64,000 nucleotides of DNA from Glossina fuscipes (lineage: Eukaryota > Arthropoda > Insecta > Diptera > Glossinidae), in the NCBI RefSeq assembly GCF_014805625.2, contig NW_023998440.1, forward strand, positions 927,234 to 991,233, given 5' to 3'. Positions 26,150 to 38,389 of this stretch are shown here, in pieces. Made by a program: the position numbers and the translations under genes. Below the pieces are notes generated by a model. That model was given only the letters and a program-made list of their open reading frames with translations. It was not told the origin of the DNA and did not search any database. Each line of letters begins with the position of its first letter. The stretch's first letter is position 1.

Positions 26150-26460
26150 ACTTGCAAGAAGCTCCATCGATTCTATAAAGTATATATGTATTCTTGATAA
26201 GCACAAAATTTTAAACCGGTCGAAGCATATCCGTCTGTTTTCATCCTTCTGTCGACCTGCCCGTGGTAAATATTCTGCTTGTTGCAAAAACGAAGTCGGC
26301 TTCAAATTTATCTTGAATATTGGAAATTGTTGCGCACAGTTTGGGCCTGGTAATGAGTCAAATCGGTCAAAGGACACACTCGCAGTAGATATTAAAATCT
26401 CTTGAAAAGCACGAAACTTGCAATTATTTTGCTCATTAGTCATAAATCTCTCCTTCATTA
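26150..26460 (+). mobile_element. INE-1-like fragment
   Basis: 'CTATAAAGTATATATGTATT' then CTTGATAAGCAC, CGGTCGAAGCATATCCGTCTG and TCGACCTGCCCG follow the order of the core of Drosophila INE-1 (a tataaagtatatatattcttgatcagc motif, then a gtccgtctg tract). Recognition is from memory of that motif order. The 110-codon minus-strand frame here is a shadow of the repeat. Confidence 0.5.
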
Positions 26461-28084
26461 TATCATAGTGGGTAGATGGTGGGGGGTGGTTGTTTGCTTA
26501 CGGTATCTAAGATCCAAAGGAATGCAAACTTAGTTAACATTAACTCCTGTACTTCTGCTCACGAGTTTTATAATTAGAAATCTATAAGATGTAAGCCATA
26601 TTTTCGGACGAAGAGTGTACTACAAGTAAGAAAATGGACTAAGTGAATATATCTAAATTTTTCACACAACTCGGTTAAATGTAAATAAATTTTCTATAAT
26701 TAATTAAAACCATCAATTTAATTGATATATTGATATCCTGCGGAGTTAGCCGTTGACGGTATGCTTTTATTTGTGCAAATAATTAAATTTTTAATTCTTG
26801 TTTATCTCTCTTTTACTTTTTTATCCTCATTACTACAGCATATTGCAAGTTTACTAGTTTTTGTGTTTAACGTTTTCCTTTTTATTCATTTTTTTTTATT
26901 TATTTTATTTTATTTTCTCTGGTTCCTGTTTGCTCATTAGCTCCCAGTTGGTTTGCAATTTTCCACAAAATGTCACAATAATTCATTAACTACATTTTTC
27001 ATTAAAACTAATCTCATAGTCTTGTTCAGTTTTTCTTTTTCAACTGCTTAAACTCTTTCCACTATTATTGCTACTACTTGTACTAAAACTACTACTACCA
27101 CTACTTACTACTACTGCAACTTGTACACTATCATTGCCTGCGTTTGCTGTTTTGCACTTCTTTAAACGATGTTGTTATTGTTTATATATGTGTAATACAT
27201 TCCATAACAAACAGAATGTTAAAGACGAAAGCTGACTGAGTTACTACCGCAACTAGTGGTAAATGAGCATAAGGTGATTGTGGTCGAGTCGAGTGGGGTT
27301 GGTTGGATGGCATGGTATTTTAGGTGTGTGTTCGATCCCGAGCAAAAGATGGAGGGATGGTGTTCTTGAGGAACTGAATGAACTAAGGTATTAACGTTTT
27401 AAATGACAATTTAATTGTTGTACGCTTGCATATGTCACTTGCAATGACAAAATAATTTAATTATGTCAACTAAGATTACCTTGAAGTCGTGGCGTGGTAC
27501 ACACACACTTATGCATGCATATATCTTATAAATAGCTAACATGCATGCTCAGTCTGTGTTCGATATAAGAACTTGTATAATGCTTTTGTTTTTTATTTTT
27601 TTTTATTTTTTTAGTTTCCTTTTGACTTCAATTTCAAGATTTCTTTGCCAACACGATGGAGCAAAACGCATCAAAAAAAAACAAACAAAAAAAAAAAAAA
27701 AAGGATAAAGGCAAAAAAAATGTAACGTAATAATAATAAGAATAAAAAGAAAACCTCTCCGCTGCGTTTAATATTATAAAGCATCTTGACGTAGTTGAAT
27801 TTGTATGCGTGAGTGTTGGTACTGAACAGCAATAAAGCATTACCGCCAAGTCAACAATATGTTACACGATAGAGGAGACGCATTATATGAATTCCATTCG
27901 ATTGCCAGGTTTCATTTCGTTTCATTTCGTTTCATTTTCTTTCACTCTAAACTTATTAAACAGCAAGAAATTTTTATAACCACCAACGAATAAAGGAAGC
28001 ATATCACACTTTCCATAAGCTTTACAAAGCACGTTTAAGCATCTGTTTTTGGTCGCAATCCGTAAACAAGCACTTCGTGCACAG
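26461..28084. other. Unannotated A+T-rich sequence
   Basis: CTACTACTAC and TTATT runs at 26,880-27,115. A short TTTCATTTCG triple occurs at 27,910-27,936, and oligo-A tracts at 27,675-27,720. The minus-strand 71-codon frame at 27,634-27,849 is F/Y-rich and low-complexity. Confidence 0.45.
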
Positions 28085-28527
28085 CACTATATTTCATTGG
28101 TCGAGACCTTATTTATTTAAGACAAGTGCTCCTACAGATAGTACTTTCATGAGGCTAAAGATGTGTGTCCCACTCGGCAAAATGGAGATGTCCCCTCGAA
28201 ATTTTGGTAGAACCATTGAAAGTTTTTGTGCACAGATTAATGTTGAAAGCGACTCAAACTGACTAAAGGACACCTTTGCAGCGCAGCACAAACATAACTG
28301 AGATGACCTTTGCTTTCCGGGGTCTTTAAATATTACTCGTACACTACAACAAATATACGATAAAGATTTCCACGTTTATTCTACCTAAATTGTAACTATC
28401 AGCCCCTCCCCATATAGAGGATGTAAATTTAGTTGTTTCGACTTTTTTGTTTTTTGTCTTTTTTGAAGATAAGTATGGTGGGCATAAAAGATTCGCTCAC
28501 ATTCGAAAAAGATTTTCTGACTTTTTT
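28085..28527 (+). mobile_element. INE-like element, 3' part
   Basis: 'ACATAACTGAGATGACCTTT' followed by GCTTTCC (28,292-28,318) matches 4,075-4,101. The end 'GTGGGCATAAAAGATTCGCT' (28,478-) with a CTGACTTTTTT finish (to 28,527) matches the ends at 4,158-4,209 and 61,024-61,073. The left boundary is not clear. Frames on both strands at 28,077-28,291 are shadows. Confidence 0.55.
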
Positions 28528-28531
28528 ATTT

Positions 28532-29041
28532 TCAACGTACGATCACTAACCTGAGAAAGGCCCGATGTAATATCCCATAATAAAAATTGACTTGGCTAAG
28601 TAAGGAAGGTAAAAAACAAGGTCTCTGTACTCGCCTGAGGCACCTGCATCGTATTGCCCGCTTTTCCTTCTGAGAAAATGTACATTTGCGGAAAGTCGAT
28701 TTGATTCGTTCGGCGAACGAACTGAATGTGCCACTTACATAAATACCAGCAGGTTTATTTCGATGTAAGCCACATCTCTTCTTTGCGTGTATCTTAATGA
28801 ACTTATTCTTGTACTCTTCGTTCACACGTTGATTACAGTGCGGATAATGTCCAGACGTGACATATAGTCGCTACGATGATACCGGAAAGAAAATTATCAG
28901 TAAGCCGCGTCTTCCGCAATATGTGGAACAATAAATAGGCTTTCTGGGTACGCTGTTTGTCGAACAGCTAACTTTGCAAGCTACTGACGTTGCCGAGTAA
29001 AACTTTTCCTCATTGCCTTGATTGCAGCTTACAGCGTGGCG
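28532..29041 (-). pseudogene. Possible decayed coding segment with two CNQ..NEE units
   Basis: Reading the minus strand from 29,041 to 28,532 in one frame gives about 170 codons with a single stop (TAG at 28,873-28,871). A Cys-rich stretch has CNQGNEEKFY (from 29,026), ACKVSC, KPIYCSTYC. After the stop, 63 codons downstream, a second related unit appears: CNQRVNEEY (from 28,837), then KPAGIYVSG. The second unit lacks cysteines at the matching positions. A CAG/GTTAGT sequence resembling a splice donor sits at 28,551/28,550 on this strand. The segment is G+C-richer than its surroundings. The Cys spacing of unit 1 loosely recalls a TIL-type inhibitor domain, but this is weak. It could also be a transposon-derived frame or chance. 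Confidence 0.3.
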
Positions 29042-30519
29042 TCAAGATGTACTAATAGGAGGCGTGAGCTCAAGTCGTTAGATTTTAACAAAATTGCGCT
29101 AAATGTCTGGGAGGGCATGCGAAGCTCACCTTAAGGTGAATTGTTTGAGCCAGTGTTCACTTTCGTACCAATGGCTAAAACATAGTGGTATCCCAGATAA
29201 ACCACTCAATTGGGTATAATCTGAAAGGTTTCCTTTTTTAATATGATCAATTACTCAGGGGATGTTCAATGATCAATTACCCAGGAGATGGGATAATGCT
29301 TGCTAGTTTTAAGACATCTATTGACCGTCGATGTATTTGAGTTGACGTTTTTCCTTTCGTCCTTTATTTCGTCTGTTGTTGGTTAGCTTGATGCAGCAAG
29401 AGTTGGGATGGAAAGCTAGCATTTATTGTTTCACATCTTAATTAAAAGCGAACTTGACAAACCCTCAAATGCTCCTATAATAAGTTATAGCTCAACTTAT
29501 AATTTATAGAAGGTATTCAAGTAAACATCATTTCAAACTTTTAATAGGGTTATCGAAGAGTTTAGTTCAGAGAGCTTCGTAATAGTCGGGGTCATAAAAA
29601 AAATTTCAGCACAAACTCTTTACCACCTAAGGAGGTGCACATCGAAGATTCGCTACAAGGCAAACTGAACTTTCTTATCGTTGCCCATTTTCTCTTTGCT
29701 CTTCCATTCACTCTCTTCCGCCCGCGTACTTATCTCTTCGGCTTCTCGCTCCCTTAGTAAATTTCATATTATTTCATTCTTGCTCATTTGTTGTTGCTGT
29801 TATTCTTATTAGTACATAACCATTACTTAAGTTTTAAGTTTAAGTTAAATTGTCATGGCATGCAATAAACTTTTGTGTTGTCCTCTTAAATGCCGCCTAA
29901 GCCGCCACTAGTGTTGTATTTGTGCTCATTCATCTGTTTTTTTCGTTTATTCCTCTTTTTTTATTCGTTTAGTTCGTTTATATGCCGCCACCACTAGTAG
30001 TAAATAAGAGCAAACATCAGCATTAACTTGGCTGCATGTACGGACAAAAGGCGGACGGGGTATACAGAGTGGAAAAAGGCAGACAGTGCTATTGCAGTGC
30101 AGAGCAGAATGTCGTTGCTCTGGCAACAGGGTTTAATGTAATTTATCAAATCCATTGACATTTCAGAAACATTTTAGAGGTATTTATTGGACAACAACAA
30201 TAACAAAAACAATAACAACAACAACAACGATGACATTAACGTTCCCTTTCATTTTTTCTGCAGGAATCGCGAAGAATTTAAAGGAAGAATTATAAAAACA
30301 ACAACAACAATAATAACAACAAAAACTTGAGCAATTTGAAAAACTTGTATTTAAAAAAAGTAAAATAAAATTATATGTTGTCTAATTGATTAACCACTAA
30401 TTGAGTTATTAAGACGTTACTCATTAGTTTTGAATTTATATCGAACCGGATGCAAAGTATAAAGTAAAGGAACGCTAACCCTGATTTAATTTCCACTTCT
30501 CCCTGTTCTACTAGTTTAA
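29042..30519. other. Unannotated sequence
   Basis: G+C-richer up to about 29,200 and A+T-rich after that, with CAACAA runs near 30,190-30,330. It holds a 26-bp-period duplication at 29,243. No gene seen. Confidence 0.45.
29243..29290. repeat. Two copies of a 22-bp unit, 26-bp period
   Basis: ATGATCAATTACTCAGGGGA(TG) at 29,243-29,264 and ATGATCAATTACCCAGGAGA(TG) at 29,269-29,290, separated by TTCA. A weaker match to the flank occurs near 54,256-54,285 (CCTTTTTAATATGAGCAAT). Confidence 0.85.
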
Positions 30520-30816
30520 CTACCGTGAGAGTGCATCAGTCAATTTAATCTTAAAAACATAAAAAATTAAGCCTGATAGCAGGTAATCTTGATTTACGTT
30601 ATATACATAAGGATCATTTTGGTCATCCGGTGAACTAGTACTAATAGTTAAAACTAATTGATCTGGGGCCGATTTACGGTTTTTGATACGATATGATCGC
30701 AGTTTAGCTTGATAGTACGCGACTGTGTTCAAATCGAGTTGGGCTTCCTGTTCGTTGTGTCGTAAGCTATCGAGAACTCTCATCCCGTAATACACACTCG
30801 ATAACAAGTTTGTTCA
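30520..30816 (-). pseudogene. Possible LTR-retrotransposon integrase C-terminal relic
   Basis: A minus-strand frame open from 30,813 to its stop at 30,520 (no ATG is needed; it is bounded upstream by a TGA at 30,816-30,814). The residues NEQEAQLDLN, AYYQAKLRSY and DQLVL follow the order of the helix after the integrase core in Ty3/gypsy-type polyproteins, where a YQ..RY..K motif leads into a GDLVL motif. The catalytic core, reverse transcriptase, LTRs and primer-binding site are not visible, so at most a small fragment survives. The similarity is judged by pattern only; a chance open frame of this length is also plausible. Confidence 0.25.
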
Positions 30817-31990
30817 AGAAGGAGAACCATAAACCGACTCATGGATGAACATAAATCATGAATTCACTTTAAATGAGTCCAAAAACACTTACATTCAACC
30901 GAAGTGTAATTATTCGAATATTTCAAAGTGACCTCGAGTGAGAAAGCATTACTTCCACCATTAAACCATTAAAACTGATTAATGCATGTCAAGCGTCTCC
31001 AGCGGAAAAAATGCGACGTAAACAGCAATTTTCGTTAAGAGCAGTGTTTATGTGAGTTGCGCTTTCGTGCAGGAGCTCGTATGTCGCGCTTCGTTTAAGA
31101 AAAAAGAGGACAAAACGTGTGTCTAAGTTGATCTCTGGTGGCTAAAAGAAGAAAAAAGTTAGATGATGACCTCAATTAATTTTGGTTGCGTATCCCCTAC
31201 CCACTGACCGTGGATTTCGCCAAGGTGTACTACGAACTTCCGCTATCCGCAAAACGTAGGTCGTGAATCTTCGTAAGCAGCACGCACCGACACGTCAGCC
31301 TACCAAAATGACATTCAAAGTTGCTGTGTTTTCGAACAAAGATGGAATTGTCCTTAATGATGTATTGACGACACTATGGACCAACGTAGTTTTGGTCTTA
31401 TTATAATATCACAAAATTTCGAGAAAATTAGAGTTTTTTATTCCTACACAGGTTGGAATCATCACTTGCTGGTTTTGTTTACGTATTTTTCACACAACCT
31501 TCAGATGTACTTTTCTTTCTAGATGGCATGGAGATTCGTTCGTCGATTATGTTCCTTGGCCAGCAACAAAAAATCGAAATATTTTGTGTTACTAATGCTG
31601 CTGAACTTAAACAATTGAAACTGTTGCTATTTAAGGGTTGAAAATTAATATTTCCTCATACGGGCATGATCAAGTAATTTGCAATATGCAATAAAAAGAC
31701 AGAATTAAGTTATTTGGCGTTAATAACTTAATTAAGTTTAATGGATAATTAAATTATTTAAAAATACAGGATTCGATTAGAGAGGTTAATTAAGTTGAAG
31801 TACCGCTTAGACTTACAACTGTTTGACACCTACAAACGAGTAGCTAAATGTAGCAAATTTATTTAAGTCGTACAACTTTAAATGCCTATAATACCTATAA
31901 GCACGCAATCGGACGTTTCCGGCACTTTGATTCTGTTCTTCCCTTTGCTCTCCAAAATCTTTTAATTTTTATAAATTTTAAATTGACAAA
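30817..31990. other. Unannotated sequence with a G+C-richer pocket
   Basis: 31,000-31,330 is G+C-richer. Its plus strand holds a short frame (about 31,259-31,407) with KVAVFSNKDGIV, faintly like the mariner VFWD..GI segment but without the neighbouring catalytic motifs. No feature called. Confidence 0.4.
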
Positions 31991-32000
31991 GTATGCATTT

Positions 32001-32085
32001 TAAAGACTGTCGCACTCTGGCATTTGAACGCGAGGCTATTGAGTTTTTAGTCGCAAACTCCTTCGTTACACGGCTAAGTATACTG
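32001..32085 (-). mobile_element. tRNA-like module, probable SINE head
   Basis: On the minus strand a box-A-like TAGCCGTGTAACGAAGG begins at 32,076, and a box-B-like GCGTTCAAATGCC follows at about 32,031-32,019. The start-to-start distance is about 46 bases, close to that of tRNA genes. The bases around box B (CTCGC...GCCAG) can form a T-arm-like stem with 4 of 5 pairs. Acceptor-stem pairing is poor, so this is not a functional tRNA gene. It differs from the other SINE-like family in this window and I see no second copy. Inferred to be the head of a different tRNA-derived SINE. Confidence 0.35.
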
Positions 32086-32935
32086 CAAAATTATTCCCAC
32101 ATTCCCGGAATCTATTCGTAATCCCTGCCATCTTTCAACGTAGAAAAAGCGGGACAAGATTCCAGTTATTTTCTTTAATTTTATCCAAATATGGGATATG
32201 TACAGGTGAAAAACTTAATACAAAAACTATTTTTGATCAACTTTCACTGCAAGGTATCAATCTGGAAAGTAGCCGTAAGCTTTTGAATGTCTTTCTGTCC
32301 ACTCGATTCCGCCGATTCCGAGGGCATGCAATCTATTCGACATTATCTTGTATATAGAAATATATGCAAGCATATGTGAGTAAGTCTGAGCACATAATAC
32401 ATAGTCGGATATAACCAAAAGATATACCTTATCCGTGCATCCACCAATCAGGTAAGAACTTTCGAAGAAATAGTTTTCCAAGTTACATGATTTGATTGAA
32501 ATACTTTTACGAATCTTTATGAAATAAATAATTTTAACAAGCTTATAAGTACTTTTTCAAATAAGTTCAATGCTTTCCCCACAGAATAAGACGTTTAATT
32601 AAAGAAAAGAATAAAAAAAAAATATTTTTTTTCTTTTGCTTTTAATGAAAAATTGCCATATAATTGAAATTATAGCATTTAACGAAATCATTTAAAGGAA
32701 ATCACTTGAAATCATGCTCAAATCACAACAATAATAAACGCACATACACACGCATATATATACACACACAGCTAAACATGCAATGCAACCGCAACGACAA
32801 ACTATAAAGTAACATAACATAATAACAACTACTTACAACTTTTTGTTATGTATTTGTATTTTTCTCGTTCGTAGTTAGTTAAGTTAATATACATTTCATG
32901 GCAGCAATTAGCCTTGTTTTCAAAAATGCATTCAC
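32086..32935. other. Unannotated A+T-rich sequence
   Basis: Contains oligo-A/T (32,610-32,630) and a CACATACACACGCATATATA tract (32,740-32,770). The 74-codon minus frame at 32,257-32,481 has no recognisable domain. Confidence 0.45.
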
Positions 32936-32983
32936 TTAACGATTATTAATGTACAGCAAGCACACCATCTGCAAACTGAGCAA

Positions 32984-33016
32984 CAACAATAATAATAATA
33001 GTAATAATAACAACAA
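32984..33016. repeat. CAA/AAT triplet microsatellite
   Basis: CAACAACAATAATAATAATA and related triplets. The Leu-rich minus-strand frame here is a repeat product. Confidence 0.85.
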
Positions 33017-33453
33017 AATCACAAAAATACAAAAAGACAAAAAAAAAGGAAAAAATTGTTGTACAATAAACGCATGAAAGTAACGAATGTTGGAGTGTTT
33101 TAGGGGATAAACTACGTCTCTTGGCATATTAACAATTTATTAAGCTTTTATTTTGTTGTTATTGTTACAGTTGTTGTTGCTGTTGCTATTGCTGTTTGCA
33201 AGCTAAGATTAAACGACATTTAATACCTGATGAAAGATGTTTTTCTACTCAACACAATGATTATCATTTGTTTGTAAGTTTTTATTTTTATTCTTCTTTT
33301 TTTTCCTCGCAAATCTTACTGAAACTTTAAATGCGATTTAGTGCTTAGCTTAGTTGTGATTGCTTTTGCTTCGGCTCTCTTGTTAGTGTTGTATTTTAGT
33401 TTGTTGTGATTGCTGAAAATTTTCGTAAGGTAATCTAATCAAACACGCAAAAA

Positions 33454-33491
33454 TAACAACAACAACAACAACAACAACAACAACGACAACA
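33454..33491. repeat. (CAA)n microsatellite
   Basis: About ten perfect CAA units, then CGACAACAA. The minus-strand Val-run frame (33,383-33,592) is a product of it. Confidence 0.9.
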
Positions 33492-36329
33492 AAAACATAC
33501 GAAGAAAATACTTTAAAGATGTGTAAATTCATAACTATCAACAAAGGAGAGGGAGCGAACGTAAAGCGGTCGGTATAATAAATTCTGACCACTTGTTTAT
33601 TTTACAGCAAGACTTTAATCTACCACAACAACACAAAAAATAACGAGAAAAGAGCTTTCTTTAAGTTGAAGTGCGTTATTAGAGTATGTTAGTGAGATAT
33701 AATATGTGAGATAAATTTTCAGATCGTGATACCAATTTAACCATGAATAAACATGAACATATTCACTTTATGCCAGCGCACACATTGGTGACTATAAAAT
33801 GAATATGTTCGGGTATGGGTATGGGAACAAGGAAATGTGCTTACTCTCGACCTTAAAAATGCATCAGCAAAAAAAAAAAAAAAGGAACAAAATGCAATAT
33901 TTTTTTATTGTTTAGTTAAAAGTAATTTTTGGTTAGCTTTACAGCACATATTCCGACTATCAATCTAATTAAGCGTAGCTTATCGTTTGTTTAATCTATT
34001 TACAAAAAAAGAAATACATATATATGTATATCCTTAAGGAAAAAGGAAAATTTTTAAGATAAACAAAATTTTGTAAGCATCTCTTTTACGTGAAATGTGG
34101 CATCCTAACCTTATAATGTAATGTCAATTGTACGTTGACGATGAATCCATTCTCAATTTGATCGTTGTGGAACGTCTTCTACAAATTCTAATTATAAATC
34201 TGTTATAAAAATGTCAATAGCAATGTTATCTTACTCTTCCTTTGCTCTCTGTAACATGACTTTTTCGGTTTCGATATTATACCATCTACAGTTTTCTCAT
34301 TAATAGTTGGTGTGCTGCGTAAGTAGGTCTCGGAAATGAAACTAATTATATAATATATTAGTATAGCTATTAATAATAAAAAAAAAAACTAAAAAGGAAA
34401 TTTAATAATCACTAAAAAAAACCCATAATTTGTGCAAATATAAAGGAATGCTCTTGTGTGTAAATTCGTGATTTTCTTATTAAAATATTTGCTATTAAAA
34501 GTTCGCCAATTTTTTTCTTCTTCTTATTTGAGTTTTTATAAGGTTTCTTTTTGCTTTTCTTAGCTCTTCTGTTTTCCTCTCATTGATTTACGGGTTGTTT
34601 AAATTCGTTGAGTTAATTAATCGCTATCGTTATTTTTTATAGTTACTAATCGTCATTTTAATAACGCGGACTTTCGAGAGAAATACAATCACATCAAAGA
34701 AACATTGGTAAACAGAAATATAAGTTTTTGCAATAAATTAAAAATGTAAAAAATCATTATTTGATTAGAAGTATTGTTTCATAAAGGCATGTGTTAATAA
34801 AAGCTACGACTTTAATAAACCAGTTAAGCGAAGTGTTCAAAAAAATGTTCGGTTATTTGTGAAAAGAGTAATCGACAAGTAGTGCCTAAATGGTTGCAAG
34901 CGAGTGTGTATTACGCGAAGTGAGAGCGCAATGTTTTTTTTTTCTTGCTTATAAACATAACTTGTATGCACTGTGATTCACTTTTTCTTAGTTTTTTTAC
35001 GTACATTTACGCAACTATTGTCATTGCAATGCATGAAAGAATTAATTTTCTCTTTCAGTGAGACCCAGTGCGGACGGTAAGTTTTCTTTTCGGTTTTATA
35101 AGAGAGTATACTTTCTACGCTTTTACACTTGTATTTATATATTTTGTTCATGCATATATTTAAATTGAATTTATAAATATTTTGTCTGCTCAACATTTGT
35201 TACAAAAACACCCTGTAGGATATTGCATTATGTTTGCATTCCGTAATATGAAAACAGATATAATAGAATTCTTTCTGGCAGTAAACATGAATCCGAACAT
35301 TGTATTTAAAGGGCATGAGGAGGCCTTAGAAATATCGTCACACTAGAGTAAAAGAGAGAGAAACTTTTAATTAATTAAAAATGCATAGCATAGTATATTA
35401 TCTTAAACCACTCATTAAGTTTTTTGAACAATAAAATTCTTTCATTTACGATCCAGTTCAAAAATGATTGAGGTAGATGTCTATGATTGTCTATAAAATG
35501 GTGTCCGTTAAGATGTTCCTTTAAGCTTATCAAAATAAATTATATATAACTTTGATGAGATTGCATAAAATTTATTTCACTTTGCTTTGCAACAATCGCT
35601 CCATATTTTAGCGTGAAGCTAGAGGAAGTTTTGAAGTTAAGAATTGATTTACGAGCACGAGCCGCATCTATATGGACAACATTAACTAAAAAGCTCTGAA
35701 ACAGCGCACAACATATACCAGGAGGATATATTTTCACTAAGTTGAAATAACAATTTTTCATTCAACCTTATTTATTTGAAAATGCGAGAAACGGTGAACG
35801 GTGAAATAGAAATGAAGATTTCTCTTTATCATTTTGAAGCAAGCTATACTCTAAGCCCGCCTTATGTGAATGTTTTTTTTTCAAAGGCACTCCTGTGTTT
35901 TTGAACGTAAACTAGTGTTTGTCATTACAGTAAGTATTTTTGCTTCTTCAACCAGGATTTTTAATTGAAAAATTCTTATTATCCATTTTGTACAGACAGA
36001 TAATGTCATCCAAAAACTTGTTATTATACCTTGTTGCATCTAAAGCTTGAGAAAAATGTTTGATGAGGAGGAAAAAGGAGCCGGATGGTGGATTTAAAAA
36101 TTCATTATTAAAATATCATACTTTTCAGAATATTATAAATGTAATCAAAATGTGTAAAGCCATTATAGCGGGTCTCCGTGCATCAACAAATACCAATATT
36201 GCACATTGTTTAGTACGGTAAATGACAATGAAAAAACAAAGCGATATATGGGAAATGGTTGAAGAAGTATTCTGGCCCGAACGCTTTCCCCTTGGTCAAA
36301 AACGCGTCAGTGCGTCAAACTTAGATCGA
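33492..36329. other. Unannotated A+T-rich sequence
   Basis: Oligo-A at 33,868-33,883 and 34,377-34,388. No coding signal, no shared repeat. Frames at 34,978-35,196 and 35,540-35,761 are unremarkable. Confidence 0.45.
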
Positions 36330-36560
36330 TGCAGCAAGTGATTCTGATTCAGATTCAAAAATTGCGACCAGTGACTGAACGCAAGAAAATAAGAGCGGCA
36401 GACGGACAGGCAAGCTTAAATGGCTTCAAAAAGCGATTCTAAGTCGATCTGTATAGTGAAAGATGGGTCAAGTCGTTCTGGACGCTGCACACATTCGCCC
36501 CAATTATAATATATGCTTGTACCACATTTGATGTGGGGAATCAAATTTTGCGTTTGAATA
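36330..36560 (+). mobile_element. INE-like fragment, 3' part
   Basis: AAAATTGCGACCAGTGACTG, then GCAGACGGACAGGCAAGCTT, AAAAAGCGATTCTAAGTCGA and the end 'CACATTTGATGTGGGGAATC' follow the order in the element at 5.9-7.2 kb (GCGATCTGTACT, GACAGACAT, CACATGTGATGCGGGGTATA). The left half is missing or too diverged. Confidence 0.55.
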
Positions 36561-37600
36561 AAAAATTATCTTTATTTTTTTGATAATTATTTTACTGCAA
36601 TTTCTGACTTTTTCAAAGCTTAGTATGCCTCAAATCTAAGTCATATTCATATATTTGATAAATAAAAGATTTCTACTTCCCTGCAAACAAAGTAAATTGA
36701 AAGCATGAAAGCAACATACAAGTTCTGACGTTCTCAAAACTCAAAACTTTATCGGTTTTGCAATAACGAACATAAAATTAAATCGATTTAGAATTAACTT
36801 ACATCTGATTATGTCAATAAGATAGTTGGCCAAAAACAGCAAAAAAAAAAAAAAAAAAAACGTGTTAAAGCAAATGCATTTTACTCTTTTTGTATGAAAA
36901 CATAAATGTATTATTGATACTTACCATTATGTATCGTGAATTTTTAATTCATAAAATATCATAAACGTCACAAGCCACATGAAAAAACAAAATCTATTTT
37001 TGACATTAATTATATATGATTTCTACGTAATTCAAGCAAAAACTATTAACGCTTTTTTGTATATAATAGGACTTTTGTAAATAGTTTATTAATAAATAAA
37101 TAGTAGGGAAACGTTAAATGTAATAAGTGTCCGTCCTGTATTAGTGATAATTGCTTAAATTATTAAACTTAAATATGTGCTTAACTTAAAATAGAAAGTA
37201 ATTAAGCTAAAATCGCTCATTACGCTTATTTATTCGTAATTGATTTGAAAAAGAAAGGCGAGTAAGTATTTAAAGCTTGTTTACATCCATTTACAAGTGC
37301 CTTGTGTTTAATGGATTAGTTGGTACAGGAAGCCAAGTAATTTGTGTTAAGTAAAGGTTTTGATTATACCTTAACCGGCAAATGTATTGAAAGTAACTTC
37401 CAAATGCTTTAGTTTAGAGAACGGAACACCTGAAGACGAATTTTTAATACCCTTAAGTTTGTACATTACTAGGGAAGTGTATTGAGTGGTTCCTGTAAGC
37501 ATATATTATATATATACATTATATATATATATTTTCCCAACTTTGCAGATGTTTTCGCTTATCAGATGACTTTTTTTTTTTGTACCCATGATCCTTTATT
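36561..37600. other. Unannotated A+T-rich sequence
   Basis: Oligo-A (36,840-36,860) and a palindromic-looking TA-rich stretch (37,500-37,532). Nothing else seen. Confidence 0.45.
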
Positions 37601-37604
37601 AATA

Positions 37605-37725
37605 CGCTGACGGTCGGAAAAAAGTGAGAAAAACTTAGGGAAACGGTCGCGCCAAGTATATGTGTGCCTAATAGGTAAGCGTTATGCCTTTACCGAGTGA
37701 GCGATGTCCACCTCTTCGGCTACTC
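37605..37725 (-). mobile_element. SINE-like family fragment (3' part)
   Basis: The plus strand has GACGGTCGGAAAAAAGTGAG and 'GCGTTATGCCTTTACCGAGT' followed by GAGCG. The reverse complement of the first matches TTTCCGACCGTCAC at 48,110 and TTTCTGGCCGTCAC at 57,489. The second matches 'GCGTTATACTTTCACCGAGT' at 54,383. The tRNA-like head with boxes A and B is not present, so this copy is 5'-truncated. Confidence 0.5.
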
Positions 37726-38389
37726 ATGCAAATAAAGCAAGAAACTAGAAAAAAATAGATAAAAAAAAAATGTAAATGAAAAAAAGGGCGAAAAACACTT
37801 GAGGAGAAGAATATCAATAAGTTCCCACATATCTATTGAAAAAAATAATTGGAAAGATTGTTGCAATTTTCTAAGATATTTTCAGAAGAGATCCTACATT
37901 AATTCCCAGAAAATTTTGAAAACATACTAATCCGAATCTCAATCCGAATATCAAGTTTTAACGTCAAAAGTGGACACATCACGCATCAAGCAATTGTGAC
38001 GTTAACAATGCTCTGTTAAGTTAGTCCCATTATGCTCTCACAGTTCACTTTGCATTCGATATCAAAGAACACAAAACCAAGGTAACGTGACTTTTTTTAA
38101 TTTGCATTTTGAGTGAAATAAAAACTAATTTGAAGAAGAATAGTTTGGCGAGTGTAGTGGCCCGTGTAGTTCATAGTCTTGGGTGTGCATCTTGTGATGT
38201 ATTCTAACAATTTTATGGTTGCAATTTTTAACTTCAGGATAAGTTAGTTGAACATATTTTCTTTAACACATTTCAGCCAAGCGAAGTTTCTGTGTTCCCA
38301 TCTTCTTATAATTAACTCTGCCACCGAAATTTCTTATGGCATCGAAATGTGAAATATTTCAACCAACGGATATTATCCTAATATTTAAA

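Noticed and set aside
26126..26458. 110-codon minus-strand frame
   Set aside because: Lies antisense across an INE-1-like fragment; similar frames arise repeatedly from this repeat.
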